The notes under the pieces were generated by a model. That model was not told the DNA's origin. It was given only the letters and a program-made list of their open reading frames with translations, and ran no database searches. This document shows positions 41,065 to 50,563 of a DNA stretch of 64,000 nucleotides, one piece after another. Each line of letters opens with the position of its first letter. Positions within the stretch are counted from its first letter, which is position 1. The stretch comes from Gracilaria vermiculophylla (lineage: Eukaryota > Rhodophyta > Florideophyceae > Gracilariales > Gracilariaceae): positions 837,430 to 901,429 of the forward strand of contig JAHNZQ020003148.1 of NCBI GenBank assembly GCA_019155205.2, read 5' to 3'. The position numbers were made by a program, and so were the translations under genes.

Positions 41065-43485
41065 TTATCGCGCCCGCTTCGCAGCGCCGCGCGCTATGTT
41101 TTGTTTTGCGCCCGCCGTGATGTTTCCGCGGTTTGAGCGCATTTGACGCACCGTCGTGTCGTTCCGGCTGCCCCCCGCGGCCGCTTCCCCCTCAGCCTCG
41201 TCGTCCGTCCTCGCCCTTTTGTTCGCCTCCTTCTCGTCAGCTTCGCGCATGCGCTTCCTGCTTTCTGCCGCGCCGGCCTTTTCGGCGTCGTCCGCGTCCC
41301 CCGTCGTCCCTCTTCCGTCTCCAATGGCCCTCTCTTGTCGCACTTCCCCATCGTTGCACCCTTCATCAGCGCTGTGACTTCGTTCTCCGACGTCTTCTGA
41401 TTTTGGTTTCGTTCCATCTGAATTGACTCCGTTCTTCGCTCGGTCGCTCTCAGAATCGTGTCGATGCTGCCTCTGTGATTTCTTATCTGCTTCGACCGCC
41501 ATGTCACATTCTTGTTTCACTATGCCATCTCCGGCTGTTTCCTCATTTTGACCTGCACTTGAACCTCGCACGTTCTTCTCCGCTGTTAAGTTAGCGCAAC
41601 TATCAACACTTTCTGGCTCAAACTTCACAGCATTCATTCCATCATGCGTTCCGGAGCCTTTCTTGTTCGTGACTTCCTCATGTCCTACAGTTGTTTTGGT
41701 TAGTTTCGTATGTACAACAGAGCCAGCTGATTTCCTATCAGCCTCGTTCTGTTTGTTTCCTGCTTCTGTACATCGCGTACTTCGTGATTGAAGCGGCTCT
41801 CGTCCCCTATCCTTCGCACCGTCGAGACATCCGCTGGTGCTTGCATTGCCTTGGTCAGTCTTCATCTTGCTCTCCGCTGCACTACTGGCCAACATCTCGG
41901 ATGTGCTTGCTGCTCTTCCAGTGCAGCTTCCACCATGATCGCCTTGGAGACTTGCTGCGGCTTCATCCTTTGATGCACAGTCCTGCAAAATGTTGCCTAT
42001 TGCTGAAGCATCTTCTGCTTCTTTGTGGGAGGTCTCTGTGGTTTCTGCACACCCTTTGTTGCTTTGTGATGGTGCTGCCACACTACATCCCTTTAAAGCA
42101 ATTATGTTCGAAGGTTCTGAGCTGTTTCGTGGAGCCATTGGCTCTGTGGTCCGCCCTGTTATGCTTCCTTTCGGTGATTTGTCGTCTTCCAGTCTTCCGG
42201 TATCCTTGTCCACCATCTTCGGTTGTGTGTTCCTAAAAGACATAGGCGGAATTTCGATAGCTTCCAGGGGCAACACCCCATGTCCAAGTGCCTTGGCCTC
42301 TGCTGCTATGGCAGCAACAGCTGCTGAGTGATTGTCGGTGCCGCTGGTTTCTGTATGCTGCTCTCCAATCCTATTGGCGCCTATACTTCCATCACCACTG
42401 CTTGCACCATGAGAATTATGATGTGACGAATGGCACTGTTTCCCACTCGAAGAACTGCTAGGCCCTGCAGGCGTTCCTGTTGAGTCCGAATCTTTGAAAA
42501 CCACAGAGCAAGTACCCGGAACTTTACCGCGCATCGCCGCAGCAGCAGCAGCCTTAACTGCTGCTGCTGCATCTGCTGCAATGGAGTTTGTGGGATCCTC
42601 GTTGCTTAACCTTCCGTGGCGCATATCACTTCGTCGCTTGGCATCCTCGCGTTCCAGTCTTTTTTGGTATTTCTGTGCGTGCGTGCGAACTTGTTTGGCA
42701 TTTCGGGTTCCGACATACTCGGATATCTGCAAATAGTTTTTCGGCCCGCATGCTTTCATGCCTGCAAGAAATCGTTCATGTTCATCTGGAGTCCAATATC
42801 TGCTTTGCTTTTGTTCCTGCCCCTCGTTTCCCTTGTCATGTTGATTGGTTTGGCTCGAAATTGGCGCATGCGAAGCTTGAAGAGGGTGGAGGACGGCAGG
42901 AGGCATAACTCCCATATACTGGGCTGCAAACGCCGGATCTGGAGGAGGAAACATGTACGGGTACGGAGAAACATGCGGTTGTGGAGGAAACCCGAGCATA
43001 GGCGTGGGCATAACGTGATTGCTCGCGCTTGTCGATGGCGAGGGCTGTGGTTGAGAGACAGCTGGGGTTGTTTGAGATGCTGGCTGTGAGCTTGATGTAA
43101 CGGCCCCTGAGGCTGGCGACGCGTTCATATGCGGGGAGCTTGTTGGGGCTGGAGTAATTGGAGCACTTGTCGGGATTGTGGGCATCGCGGGTAATGCAGC
43201 GGGTGGAACCATCGGAAGAGGCGGATGATGGTGTGGGGGTGTGGCTGAAAGACGCTGTATGGTCGCCCTTTTCTTTTCCAAGGTGCGCTCCAATTCGGAT
43301 ATTCTTTTCTTCTGATGGTTCGCTATGGCTTTCAACACGGAAATGCGCACTTGTGATGTAGCATTTTGCGAGGAATCACCCGAGGTTTGTTGACATTGCG
43401 GTTTGTCTTCGGTCTCTTTCTCAGGAGTTGGGTTCGAGGTATCTGGAGCAGAGGTGCAATTCGGTTCTGCCTTGCGGTCGGCCAT
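41065..43485 (-). CDS. MYB-related (SANT, SHAQKYF-type) transcription factor
   Basis: Putative DNA-binding regulator of 806 aa, single exon. A single MYB/SANT repeat at about residues 228-282 reads RYWTPDEHERFLAGMKACGP, then ISEYVGTRNAKQVRTHAQKY, the signature of the plant and protist one-repeat class (SHAQKYF, here THAQKYQ) that binds GATA/I-box or evening-element-like sites. A short coiled coil precedes it (about 45-80, ISVLKAIANHQKKRISELER). A Pro/Ser/Thr-rich segment follows (about 85-190). After the MYB repeat come an Ala run, Gly/Ser/His-rich disorder and a long charged tail (KKAGA/EEE-type, many Glu, Lys and Arg), typical of nuclear regulators. The ATG at 43485 precedes a plausible N-terminus. 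Target genes cannot be deduced. It converges with the type II membrane-protein gene. Confidence 0.9.
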   Translation of the reverse strand: MADRKAEPNCTSAPDTSNPTPEKETEDKPQCQQTSGDSSQNATSQVRISVLKAIANHQKKRISELERTLEKKRATIQRLSATPPHHHPPLPMVPPAALPAMPTIPTSAPITPAPTSSPHMNASPASGAVTSSSQPASQTTPAVSQPQPSPSTSASNHVMPTPMLGFPPQPHVSPYPYMFPPPDPAFAAQYMGVMPPAVLHPLQASHAPISSQTNQHDKGNEGQEQKQSRYWTPDEHERFLAGMKACGPKNYLQISEYVGTRNAKQVRTHAQKYQKRLEREDAKRRSDMRHGRLSNEDPTNSIAADAAAAVKAAAAAAMRGKVPGTCSVVFKDSDSTGTPAGPSSSSSGKQCHSSHHNSHGASSGDGSIGANRIGEQHTETSGTDNHSAAVAAIAAEAKALGHGVLPLEAIEIPPMSFRNTQPKMVDKDTGRLEDDKSPKGSITGRTTEPMAPRNSSEPSNIIALKGCSVAAPSQSNKGCAETTETSHKEAEDASAIGNILQDCASKDEAAASLQGDHGGSCTGRAASTSEMLASSAAESKMKTDQGNASTSGCLDGAKDRGREPLQSRSTRCTEAGNKQNEADRKSAGSVVHTKLTKTTVGHEEVTNKKGSGTHDGMNAVKFEPESVDSCANLTAEKNVRGSSAGQNEETAGDGIVKQECDMAVEADKKSQRQHRHDSESDRAKNGVNSDGTKPKSEDVGERSHSADEGCNDGEVRQERAIGDGRGTTGDADDAEKAGAAESRKRMREADEKEANKRARTDDEAEGEAAAGGSRNDTTVRQMRSNRGNITAGAKQNIARGAAKRAR

Positions 43486-44320
43486 AAGGCTGAGACGAAG
43501 TGTGGGGCGAGAATTTCTGACACTGTCTGATGAGCGTCGTCACCGCGAGGGAGAGCATGAGCAGATGCGCTGGCCGGAATCCACGGTGCAAGGAGAAAAG
43601 CGAAGCGAGCAGAGACACAGGCAGTGCGGTCGCGGCTGCAAGGAAAGGATCAGAGGGAGCACACGAAGTTGACCACGCGCAATGTGGGGGCACGGAGACG
43701 GTCGTGCAAGCTGACCTAAGATTGAGGCGTGATGGTATCGCTGTACCGCTGTACCTTTGGCGCGGAGGTATCGAATTGGTCGATTGTTGGGTACAAACGA
43801 GATGAGCGATTCTAATGCTTGCAGAAAGCAACTGCGAATGGTGTTCACGAGGAGATTTTCGCATCGCAGGTTGCGGCTTTCGAAATTTTGGGAAATCAAA
43901 ACTGGCAAGCCTCCGTGGCTCGTGGACCATGTCGCTCATGAACCTCGCGATTTGTTCGACAGCTTGTCCACACGAACACAACGGCAACGCATTCGGTAGA
44001 GATGGCAGTGATTTGTCCAGGCGGCGGCAGCAAGCAGCTAAGATTGGGGGAGATCTGTTCTTGCACGTGAACGCTGTCGAAAACTAAGGCCCTAATAATC
44101 TACTCACACAGGTTAAAGAAAAGCGCCACAGAGGCCGTCGATTGTGCCCAAACATGAGTCTCGCACTGCATGAGCAATTTGTGGCGCATTTTGCGAAGTG
44201 ATCTGCAATACACTTCGTGCGGGTCACCCTGGTCATTTTATTACACATTTCACGGGAGGTTCAGGGTATTCTCAGGGCCTGTGAGTTGCACCAAATACAG
44301 GGATGAGCAATATCAGCCTC
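43486..44320. other. Upstream region of the MYB gene
   Basis: About 0.8 kb. Several overlapping frames on both strands (around 43421-43999) lie in the presumed promoter and 5' UTR and have no recognised family. Confidence 0.4.
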
Positions 44321-44821
44321 TCACCGCCGTGCCCCCGAGCTCGTGGGTGAGAGGCTTATCATTATCAAATCAGAGCGACGTACGAGCAACATCGTCAACG
44401 TGCAATCCGGAGACTGCTTCCCGCAAGATTGCCTGTATGAGAAACCGAGGATTTCTCCGTTGGCTGTACAATCTGCTGCGGTTTGTTTGGGTGAACACAG
44501 TACCGCACCATCGGTATGCCAAAACGACAAAATAAAGTTGACATTGCGACGAATCATAAGTATCACATGACAGGCCGGAACCGAATTCTCAATTCTTTGC
44601 ATACGATTCAGCACCTGAAGATCGCGTATGGCTGAGAGCCACTCGTTCAACGGCATCGAGATTTGACAATGGGAGAAGACCTGCTCACCACCATGTCCCT
44701 CGCGTCCGTGCACGTTTTCGATCCTTACGTCGGCATCTACAATACAATCAGCCAAGGTCTCTGTAGTAGAGGAATCCATTTCCCCCATCCATAACGCACA
44801 AGAACACACCATCTTTTCCAT
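44321..44821 (-). CDS. Doubtful small ORF, possible secreted protein
   Basis: The frame encodes 166 aa from the ATG at 44821; it is open 36 codons further to a GTG. It begins MEKMVCSCALWMGEMDSSTT and is moderately Cys-rich. No family recognised. It lies just downstream of the GT4 gene on the same strand and may simply be an open stretch of that gene's 3' flank. Kept because the length is above what I expect by chance in this composition. Confidence 0.22.
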   Translation of the reverse strand: MEKMVCSCALWMGEMDSSTTETLADCIVDADVRIENVHGREGHGGEQVFSHCQISMPLNEWLSAIRDLQVLNRMQRIENSVPACHVILMIRRNVNFILSFWHTDGAVLCSPKQTAADCTANGEILGFSYRQSCGKQSPDCTLTMLLVRRSDLIMISLSPTSSGARR

Positions 44822-44974
44822 TAGTAAGAAAAGAATACTAATCGTCCTCCTTAGACTATGCCAAAACGCCCGAGGAAACGAAATCTGCTGCACATGTCTA
44901 CATTGTTCATTCCCCGACGTGAAAAACACCGCCTACGTCACTTACGCCAAGGTTAATATCACTCATAGAAAGAA

Positions 44975-46798
44975 CTACACGTCCGAAACGTACTTGGCTA
45001 CCTTTTGTACGGCATCTTTCGATGCAGTCGCAGCAGCAGAGCTCTTGACAGCCTTCACGTCGTCCTTGGTGTCGACAGCACCTGCGATGACCTTGGGCGG
45101 CTCATCTTTTAGATCAGGATGTCCCGGATGCTCAGGCAACAGCTCGTCGTAGACGTTGTTGGTGTTCTCTGCGATGTTATCCCACGAGAATTGGTAAGCC
45201 GCTTTCACGCGGCCCCTCTCTCCCATGTAGCGCATGTGCTCAAAGTTATTAAACGCGTTGCAAATGCCCCACGCTATGCCTTCTGCACTCGTGTCTACCA
45301 GATACCCATCATTGTCATGCCATACAAACTCCCTCGGTCCGCCACTCTTCGTCACAACCACAGGCTTGTTAGAGGCCCAGGCCTCCAATGTAACAATTCC
45401 AAACGGCTCGTTGCGGCTGGGAATGGCGACCAAGTCTGTGGCCTTGAAAAGATCAACGAGATTCTGTCCCGTCATGCTCCCAGTGAAACACACAGACCCA
45501 GCAACGCCCAAGTCATGCACTCGCGCGATCAAACCGTCTTTCATGTAACCGTCTCCAACCAGCACGAACTTGGCGTCAGGGCGAGAGGCAAGAACGCTCG
45601 GAATAGCTTCAACAAGAATGTCGGGGCCTTTTTGTGTGGCCATGCGGCCCACAAACAAAACCATGGGATCCATGGGTCCCACGCCATACTTAGCACGCAC
45701 CTCAGCGGGATCCCACAGGTTACCATCGTATCGCAAGCAGTTGATTCCGTTGTAAACGCATCGAAGCTTCTCCCAGTCAAAGGCGTAATGAGCTTTAATT
45801 TCGTCACACAACACCCCGGACACGCCAATGACCATGTCGGCGAGGCCAATAGCCTCCGCTTCAATGTTACGAATACGTTCAGATTGTCCGCCATACATGT
45901 TATTGCCGCATCGTCCAAACTCGGTGGAATGCACGGTGAAGACGCACCGGCGGTTGTGATTTCTCTTGATATTAATGAGGGCCGGCGCCGCGAGCCAGTC
46001 ATGGGCATGGCAAATATCGAATTGGACGTTCATAAAGGCCTCGGTCTCCAACATGAAATGGACCATGGCGTTACACATGTTGGTAACCTCCTGCACGAAA
46101 TCCGGAGAAAGCTCAAACGCTATGCGATGCACATGGACGCCGTCAATTCGCTCGTACGAGGGCTGTCCCGCTCCGGTGCGGACATAGGCGTGCACCTCGT
46201 GGCCACGGCGTTCCAAGCCGGCAGCCAGCTCGGTGAGATGTGGTGCGACGCCGCCCACAGCGATGGAATGCAATGACTCCCAGGCAAACAGGGCAATCTT
46301 GAAGCGTCTGTGTGCCTTCTTCTGCTCCGGAAGATTTTCCACGTCCGGAAGGGCGTCTTCCACATCATCAAAGGCGTACGGTGACTTTTGCTGGTATTCG
46401 GAGATTTGTGCGTGCTGCAGGGCAGTCGCGAGGGCGTCTGGCGAGGCGTGCGGGGAGGATGCGGCACGCGGTGGGTCAGTTTGCAAATCGCTCTCCGGGG
46501 GGGCTGAAAGCGGGGCGCGCGTCAGCGGTTGCGCTTTCGAGACCGGGACGGATGGGCGGGGCGCGTGCGGCTTGGCAACGGCCGAGGAGGACGAAGCAGA
46601 GGGGGTTGCCGCGGGGGCTGTGGAGGACGGCGGCGGAGCCATTGTAGCAGCAGCGGTGAGGCCAAAGCGTGGAAGGCGCGATGGGAGGTGGGAGACGAGC
46701 AGGCGCGCGACGGTGCGGTCGACGGGGGAACGGGTCGGAGCGGGTGCGTGATGAGACGCCGACGAAGGTAAGCGCATGTCGGGGATGGACAGCGTCAT
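44975..46798 (-). CDS. GT4-family glycosyltransferase (glycogen-synthase-like)
   Basis: GT-B fold retaining glycosyltransferase. From the ATG at 46798 it is 607 aa; a second in-frame ATG at 46642 would give 555 aa. The first about 180 residues are Ala/Pro/Ser-rich and probably disordered or targeting. The N-terminal Rossmann domain begins RFKIALFAWESLHSIAVGGV with HLTELAAGLERRGHEVHAY, and DICHAHDWL follows. The C-terminal nucleotide-sugar domain has VLFVGRMATQKGPDILVEA, the FVLVGDGYMKDGL strand and the EX7E motif (EPFGIVTLEA). This arrangement resembles bacterial and archaeal GT4 glycogen synthases and related alpha-glucosyltransferases. Glycogen/starch synthesis is plausible but unproven; trehalose synthase-type or other GT4 roles are alternatives. 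A 3' neighbour is only a doubtful ORF. Confidence 0.9.
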   Translation of the reverse strand: MTLSIPDMRLPSSASHHAPAPTRSPVDRTVARLLVSHLPSRLPRFGLTAAATMAPPPSSTAPAATPSASSSSAVAKPHAPRPSVPVSKAQPLTRAPLSAPPESDLQTDPPRAASSPHASPDALATALQHAQISEYQQKSPYAFDDVEDALPDVENLPEQKKAHRRFKIALFAWESLHSIAVGGVAPHLTELAAGLERRGHEVHAYVRTGAGQPSYERIDGVHVHRIAFELSPDFVQEVTNMCNAMVHFMLETEAFMNVQFDICHAHDWLAAPALINIKRNHNRRCVFTVHSTEFGRCGNNMYGGQSERIRNIEAEAIGLADMVIGVSGVLCDEIKAHYAFDWEKLRCVYNGINCLRYDGNLWDPAEVRAKYGVGPMDPMVLFVGRMATQKGPDILVEAIPSVLASRPDAKFVLVGDGYMKDGLIARVHDLGVAGSVCFTGSMTGQNLVDLFKATDLVAIPSRNEPFGIVTLEAWASNKPVVVTKSGGPREFVWHDNDGYLVDTSAEGIAWGICNAFNNFEHMRYMGERGRVKAAYQFSWDNIAENTNNVYDELLPEHPGHPDLKDEPPKVIAGAVDTKDDVKAVKSSAAATASKDAVQKVAKYVSDV

Positions 46799-47171
46799 CA
46801 CCACACAGTGGCGTTGCGAGATGCGGGCGTGGTTGCGGCGCGGGATGGAATAAAGGTGCGGGAAAGCGTTGTGGTGTGGCGGCGCCCAATGGGGCACGTC
46901 CAGGTGGCACGCGTCGCAAATGGTTGGCGCTGGCGCCGGTGGATAAACCGGTGCGCATGCGCAAGTGATTGCATTTGCGCCGCGGCGATGGCTCCCAGCC
47001 ACTGCTGGCGATGCGGCCGCGAATGTGTGCCACGTCCGTCGCTCTCATCTCCAAGGTAACCAATAATGATGCCCCCGGGAGGCGCTGCCGGTGCCGCTTG
47101 TCCGATACGTCCGACGCGGCCGCGACAAAATGTGCGGGCGGCTGCGAAGGAGACTGTTACCTCTTCTCCAA
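46799..47171. other. GC-rich 5' flank of the GT4 gene and 3' flank of the tRNA
   Basis: 373 bp. GC-rich, and the GT4 frame stays open to 47002 without an ATG. A TTTT (minus strand) about 40 nt beyond the tRNA 3' end may act as a pol III terminator. Confidence 0.4.
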
Positions 47172-47271
47172 TGCGTCCTATGGGGTTCGAACCCATGCTC
47201 ACATACGTGAAACAGAACGCGCAAGATCACCGTCCTTGAGTCTGTCGCCTTAACCACTCGGCCAAAGACGC
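47172..47271 (-). tRNA. tRNA-Leu (CAA anticodon) with a 17-nt intron
   Basis: Folds as a type II tRNA: acceptor GCGTCTT pairs with AGGACGC, with discriminator A. The D-arm is GGCCGAGTGGTTAAGGC. The anticodon stem ACAGA/TCTGT holds loop CTCAAG|T, giving anticodon CAA. The long variable arm is TTCAC-GTAT-GTGAG. The T-arm is ATGGG-TTCGAAC-CCCAT. The loop is interrupted after position 37 by a 17-nt intron (47218-47234), the canonical nuclear site. Mature length is 83 nt before CCA. Internal A and B boxes are intact (TGGCCGAGTGG, GGTTCGAACCC). Confidence 0.95.
47218..47234 (-). other. tRNA-Leu intron (17 nt)
   Basis: Sequence on the minus strand is GACGGTGATCTTGCGCG, inserted between anticodon-loop positions 37 and 38. 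This is the standard site for the eukaryotic tRNA splicing endonuclease. The CTTG in it can pair with the CAAG around the anticodon, as pre-tRNA introns usually do. Confidence 0.88.
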
Positions 47272-47703
47272 CACCAGCACAACCTGTACCCGATGAAACG
47301 ATCTGACAACTTTTTTTGATATTAGAACTTATGTTTCTCGCGAGAAGCTTCACGGAGGAGACAGACCTGCGGGTAGATCTACGAAGGGTATGTTACGATG
47401 GATACAAATCACAGTACAGGCATGGCCTAAGTCGCGACCGTACTTGATTTTGCTCGCACTCTCTTAGCCCCGTCATGTGACCTCATAACTCACCAGCCAC
47501 CGAGATTCTTGACTTTTTGTGGCTGTAAATCATTTGTCCGCTCCATTAGCCGCCCATGCGATGTGCATCAGCAAGTTCTCGTTTTTGCTCTTCAACGTCA
47601 GGAACAACGAGGTCGCGAAAGGCTCGGAAACCTAACTGGCACATTCTTGGCACAGCAACGAAAATATGGGGCCGTAAACCCTCTCGCTCTCAAAGCCTAA
47701 TTC
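47272..47703. promoter_or_regulatory. Divergent interval tRNA-Leu / GNAT gene
   Basis: 432 bp. Holds the 5' flank of the tRNA and the promoter of the acetyltransferase gene. No specific element called. Confidence 0.4.
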
Positions 47704-48801
47704 ATGTTCGCTTTCGTACAAGCCCGCGGCACCCGACTTCGAAATACCAGCACACCCACATGCGCTAAATCTGGTCGAAAAAGCAAACCAGCCATGACTT
47801 CAGCAAAGCTCCCGAGCAAAACAACATTTACATTCCGCCGTTACGTCGATGCCCATGACCGAGACCAAGTCAGAAACATCTGCGCCAGAGTTTACAATTC
47901 TCAAGATTATGTACCGCGTCTACTTCCTGCTTATGCCTCTAGCGCTAACTGTAATCCCTTCGTTCTGGACAGCCCCTGTGGCATCACTGCCTTCATCATC
48001 GTGCGCTACCAACAGTTTTCGCTAAAACCGCATCACCTTCCTGAACGAGAAGTCTACATCGAAGCCGTGCGCGTGCGAGAAGACTTGCGCGGAATTGGCG
48101 TAGCAACAATCATTTTGTCAGAGGCATCAAAAATGATTCACAAGTCGCGGGATCACTTGTCTACCGTTCGCATACTCTCGACCACCATCCCTCAAAACAA
48201 GCCCATGATTCGAGTGTTCCACAAGTCCGGATGGAAACAAGTGAGTAGCATGGTCATCTGGCCGAGGCAAGATGCTGTTCGCAGCTTTAAAAGCACCGAA
48301 AAGTCAATGTTGCAATCTCTAAGCATTGCTCCCAGCATTTCATCCACCACCCTGGCATCGCAATGGCGACAGGTGCCTACTTCTACAGACATCTCTGCCC
48401 TCATAACGCAGCTACGAAACAATGAGTCACGTTTTTTCCGACCTGGCTATTTTGAAGTTGAAAGTCTTAGTTGCTCCTCCTTCTTCTTGGTGGATGAGCA
48501 TGCGGAGCGTGAACAGCGATCAGTTTGGCGCCTCGATGTTGATGCCAAATTAGTTGGTTTGCTTTTCGTTAGGCCTCAAAATCTTCATCCCACAGCTCGA
48601 GAGCCTCAAAATATAATTTCCGCCTGCGTGAATGACACAGACGTTGCGGAGAGTGTAGTCGTGTTCGGCGAAAAGTTGTTCAACAAGGCCAATTTCCACG
48701 TATCTTTTGACGAGGGTGTGACTGTAGATATGATGCAAAACTCGCCCTTATTCTCCCGTGTGCAATGCGCCCCCTTTCTCGTATACGAATACAAGGGATG
48801 A
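47704..48801 (+). CDS. GNAT-family N-acetyltransferase with a C-terminal extension
   Basis: Acetyl-CoA-dependent N-acetyltransferase of the GCN5-related superfamily. The product is 365 aa from the ATG at 47704; a second ATG at 47794 gives 335 aa. The GNAT domain runs over about residues 43-185. The strand-4/helix-3 acetyl-CoA motif A is VRVREDLRGIGVATIIL, with the pyrophosphate-binding RGIGVA. Motif B-like NKPMIRVFHKSGWKQVS (the C-terminal beta-alpha-beta) follows. The first 40 residues are Arg/Ser/Thr/Lys-rich and could be a targeting peptide. A second domain of about 170 residues follows without a recognised motif. A GNAT domain followed by a second, weakly conserved half is also seen in NAT16-like enzymes; I suggest that only as a direction. 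Substrate unknown. Confidence 0.83.
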   Translation: MFAFVQARGTRLRNTSTPTCAKSGRKSKPAMTSAKLPSKTTFTFRRYVDAHDRDQVRNICARVYNSQDYVPRLLPAYASSANCNPFVLDSPCGITAFIIVRYQQFSLKPHHLPEREVYIEAVRVREDLRGIGVATIILSEASKMIHKSRDHLSTVRILSTTIPQNKPMIRVFHKSGWKQVSSMVIWPRQDAVRSFKSTEKSMLQSLSIAPSISSTTLASQWRQVPTSTDISALITQLRNNESRFFRPGYFEVESLSCSSFFLVDEHAEREQRSVWRLDVDAKLVGLLFVRPQNLHPTAREPQNIISACVNDTDVAESVVVFGEKLFNKANFHVSFDEGVTVDMMQNSPLFSRVQCAPFLVYEYKG

Positions 48802-49675
48802 GCTGCAGAACCCGATCTTCCACCACCAAGACCGGTGTGGGGGATTCAGCGGAGCACAAAGGGCAACTAATCTTACGGCCAACAGCTCTCTGTCTCAAAA
48901 ACCAGCGCCAAGGCTTGCGAGAATATGTGGCGTACTTGGTTCTTGAAAGATGTTTTCTGCATTGTAGATTAACGCCCTTGTCTTCATTTGAACAAATATC
49001 AATCCATGAGCGATGACACGCATGAAATTCCCCACGCATCCAAACACATACGCTTTACATGTACAGAGTACACTGCTTTCTCTGCGCCAGGAAGAAGATA
49101 TATATCAGAGAGCAAGGCAAGTCTTGCGGAGGCGTAAATTCCTCAGAATGTATCTCGGTACGGGCAAGAATCGCGAACTGCACAAAAAAAACCGTTTTGA
49201 TGTATGCTATTAACTGCTAGTAAAACGAACAGACGTCACACAGCATTCAATATCTGCTCATAAGCGCGAGCTGCCAATTGCTTATAGGAGGTGAGCAAGG
49301 CAGATGTTGGACTATTGAAGCACACTTCATTAGAGAATATCTCACAAGATTCAATCAAAGCCGGTGAGTGAAAGAGAATGATGTTAGTAGCAGTTTCGTG
49401 TGGTACCGGGAATTGAAACACAGTGAGCATCAAAAAGAATAATGCCTAGTGTGTTAACGGCCACATAGATGGTTTTAAGTCATGCTTGAACATTTTATTC
49501 AACTTCTGCAAATCGTAACGCTTAGCATTATAAAACATTAAGAGCAATGAGACATCATAAAGTAGGACAACACGTGAAAGGGTGAAGAGAACAAAACAAA
49601 GCATGATATACCCTGGCGCAATATCGCTCGTACATTTCTGAAATAACTGTTGAAGGACATGATTCATGAGAACTT
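48802..49675. other. Convergent interval without a recognised gene
   Basis: 0.87 kb between the stop codons of the GNAT gene and the plastid-protein gene. A+T-rich in its right part. Frames are under 120 codons. Confidence 0.45.
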
Positions 49676-50563
49676 TCAGGGAATGATTCCTCGCGCCTGC
49701 TGAGCCTTCTTCATCTCATCGACCGTGGGGCTCGTATTATAAGGTAGCGTAGGAGTGGCGGGTCCCGACGGCCTCTTGTATGGAGCAACAACGTCCCGTT
49801 CACCGGTCCAGAAGTTAATCTGTAATCCTTGAGGTTCCTGGAAATCCATTGCGCCCACACTTGGAAGATATGGGAAACCCGGAATCTCGGTCTGCGGTTC
49901 TCCGTATGGTGTGAACATCATAGGATCCGCAATGTTTTGCAAGCGGGCATACGTAGCATCAAGAGATCCATCAAGACACAACAAATATTTCTCATCCAAC
50001 CCGTTCTTGATGCGCTGCTTACGGGCCACGGCACCAAAATCCATGGAAGTTAAGGCAGAAGTGCGTTCCTCATACATAGAAGAGCGGAACTTCTGAAAGG
50101 CGTCTTCGGCAATTTCCTCATCGCTCATGTTTGCGTAGGTATCCGGAGAAAAGCTCGGGTCGACGTACTTTGGGTCCCAAGGATATAGTTCTCCTTCAGC
50201 TTCGGCGATACGCGGGTCCGGAGGGGCAGTTTCATCAAAAGGCGGCAGTGCTTCGTCAAACTCTTGCGGGATGCCTTTCTTTGGTACAAGTACTCGACCC
50301 TTTTCGTCTCGACCAAGTTTGGCGTCTGCTAGGTTCGCTGGTCCACGTTTGGCGAAATCCGATGCGACGCGGAATTTATCGACGTAGTACTGAACCACGT
50401 GACCTTTCGTCTTGTCCGTGATGTAGCTATATTGGCCATATCCCATACGCAAATCATTGGGGGTGGTGGCGGCTCTCCGAGAAACAACTCTATCGCAAAC
50501 GAAAGAGGAGCGAAGAGTGAACGCTGTGTTACTGCCAACGGGTAACGTGGTGATGAAGGCCAT
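49676..50563 (-). CDS. Plastid-targeted protein, family not recognised (possible phycobilisome/photosystem-associated)
   Basis: From the ATG at 50563 it encodes 295 aa. The first about 39 residues (MAFITTLPVGSNTAFTLRSS...VVSRRAATTPNDLR) contain an MAF start, many Ser/Thr/Arg and one Asp, then a candidate processing site before MGYGQYSYITDKTKGHVVQY. The mature part is soluble, aromatic-rich and acidic in the middle (FDEALPPFDETAPPDPRIAE, YANMSDEEIAEDAFQKFRSS). It ends with Pro-rich segments (MMFTPYGEPQTEIPGFPYLP, YKRPSGPATPTLPYNTSPTV). Only two Cys remain before and within the mature part, so it is not a typical bilin-bearing gamma subunit. Lineage-specific plastid function is inferred from the transit peptide and lack of a known family. 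The frame is open upstream to 50803 without a better start. Confidence 0.72.
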   Translation of the reverse strand: MAFITTLPVGSNTAFTLRSSFVCDRVVSRRAATTPNDLRMGYGQYSYITDKTKGHVVQYYVDKFRVASDFAKRGPANLADAKLGRDEKGRVLVPKKGIPQEFDEALPPFDETAPPDPRIAEAEGELYPWDPKYVDPSFSPDTYANMSDEEIAEDAFQKFRSSMYEERTSALTSMDFGAVARKQRIKNGLDEKYLLCLDGSLDATYARLQNIADPMMFTPYGEPQTEIPGFPYLPSVGAMDFQEPQGLQINFWTGERDVVAPYKRPSGPATPTLPYNTSPTVDEMKKAQQARGIIP

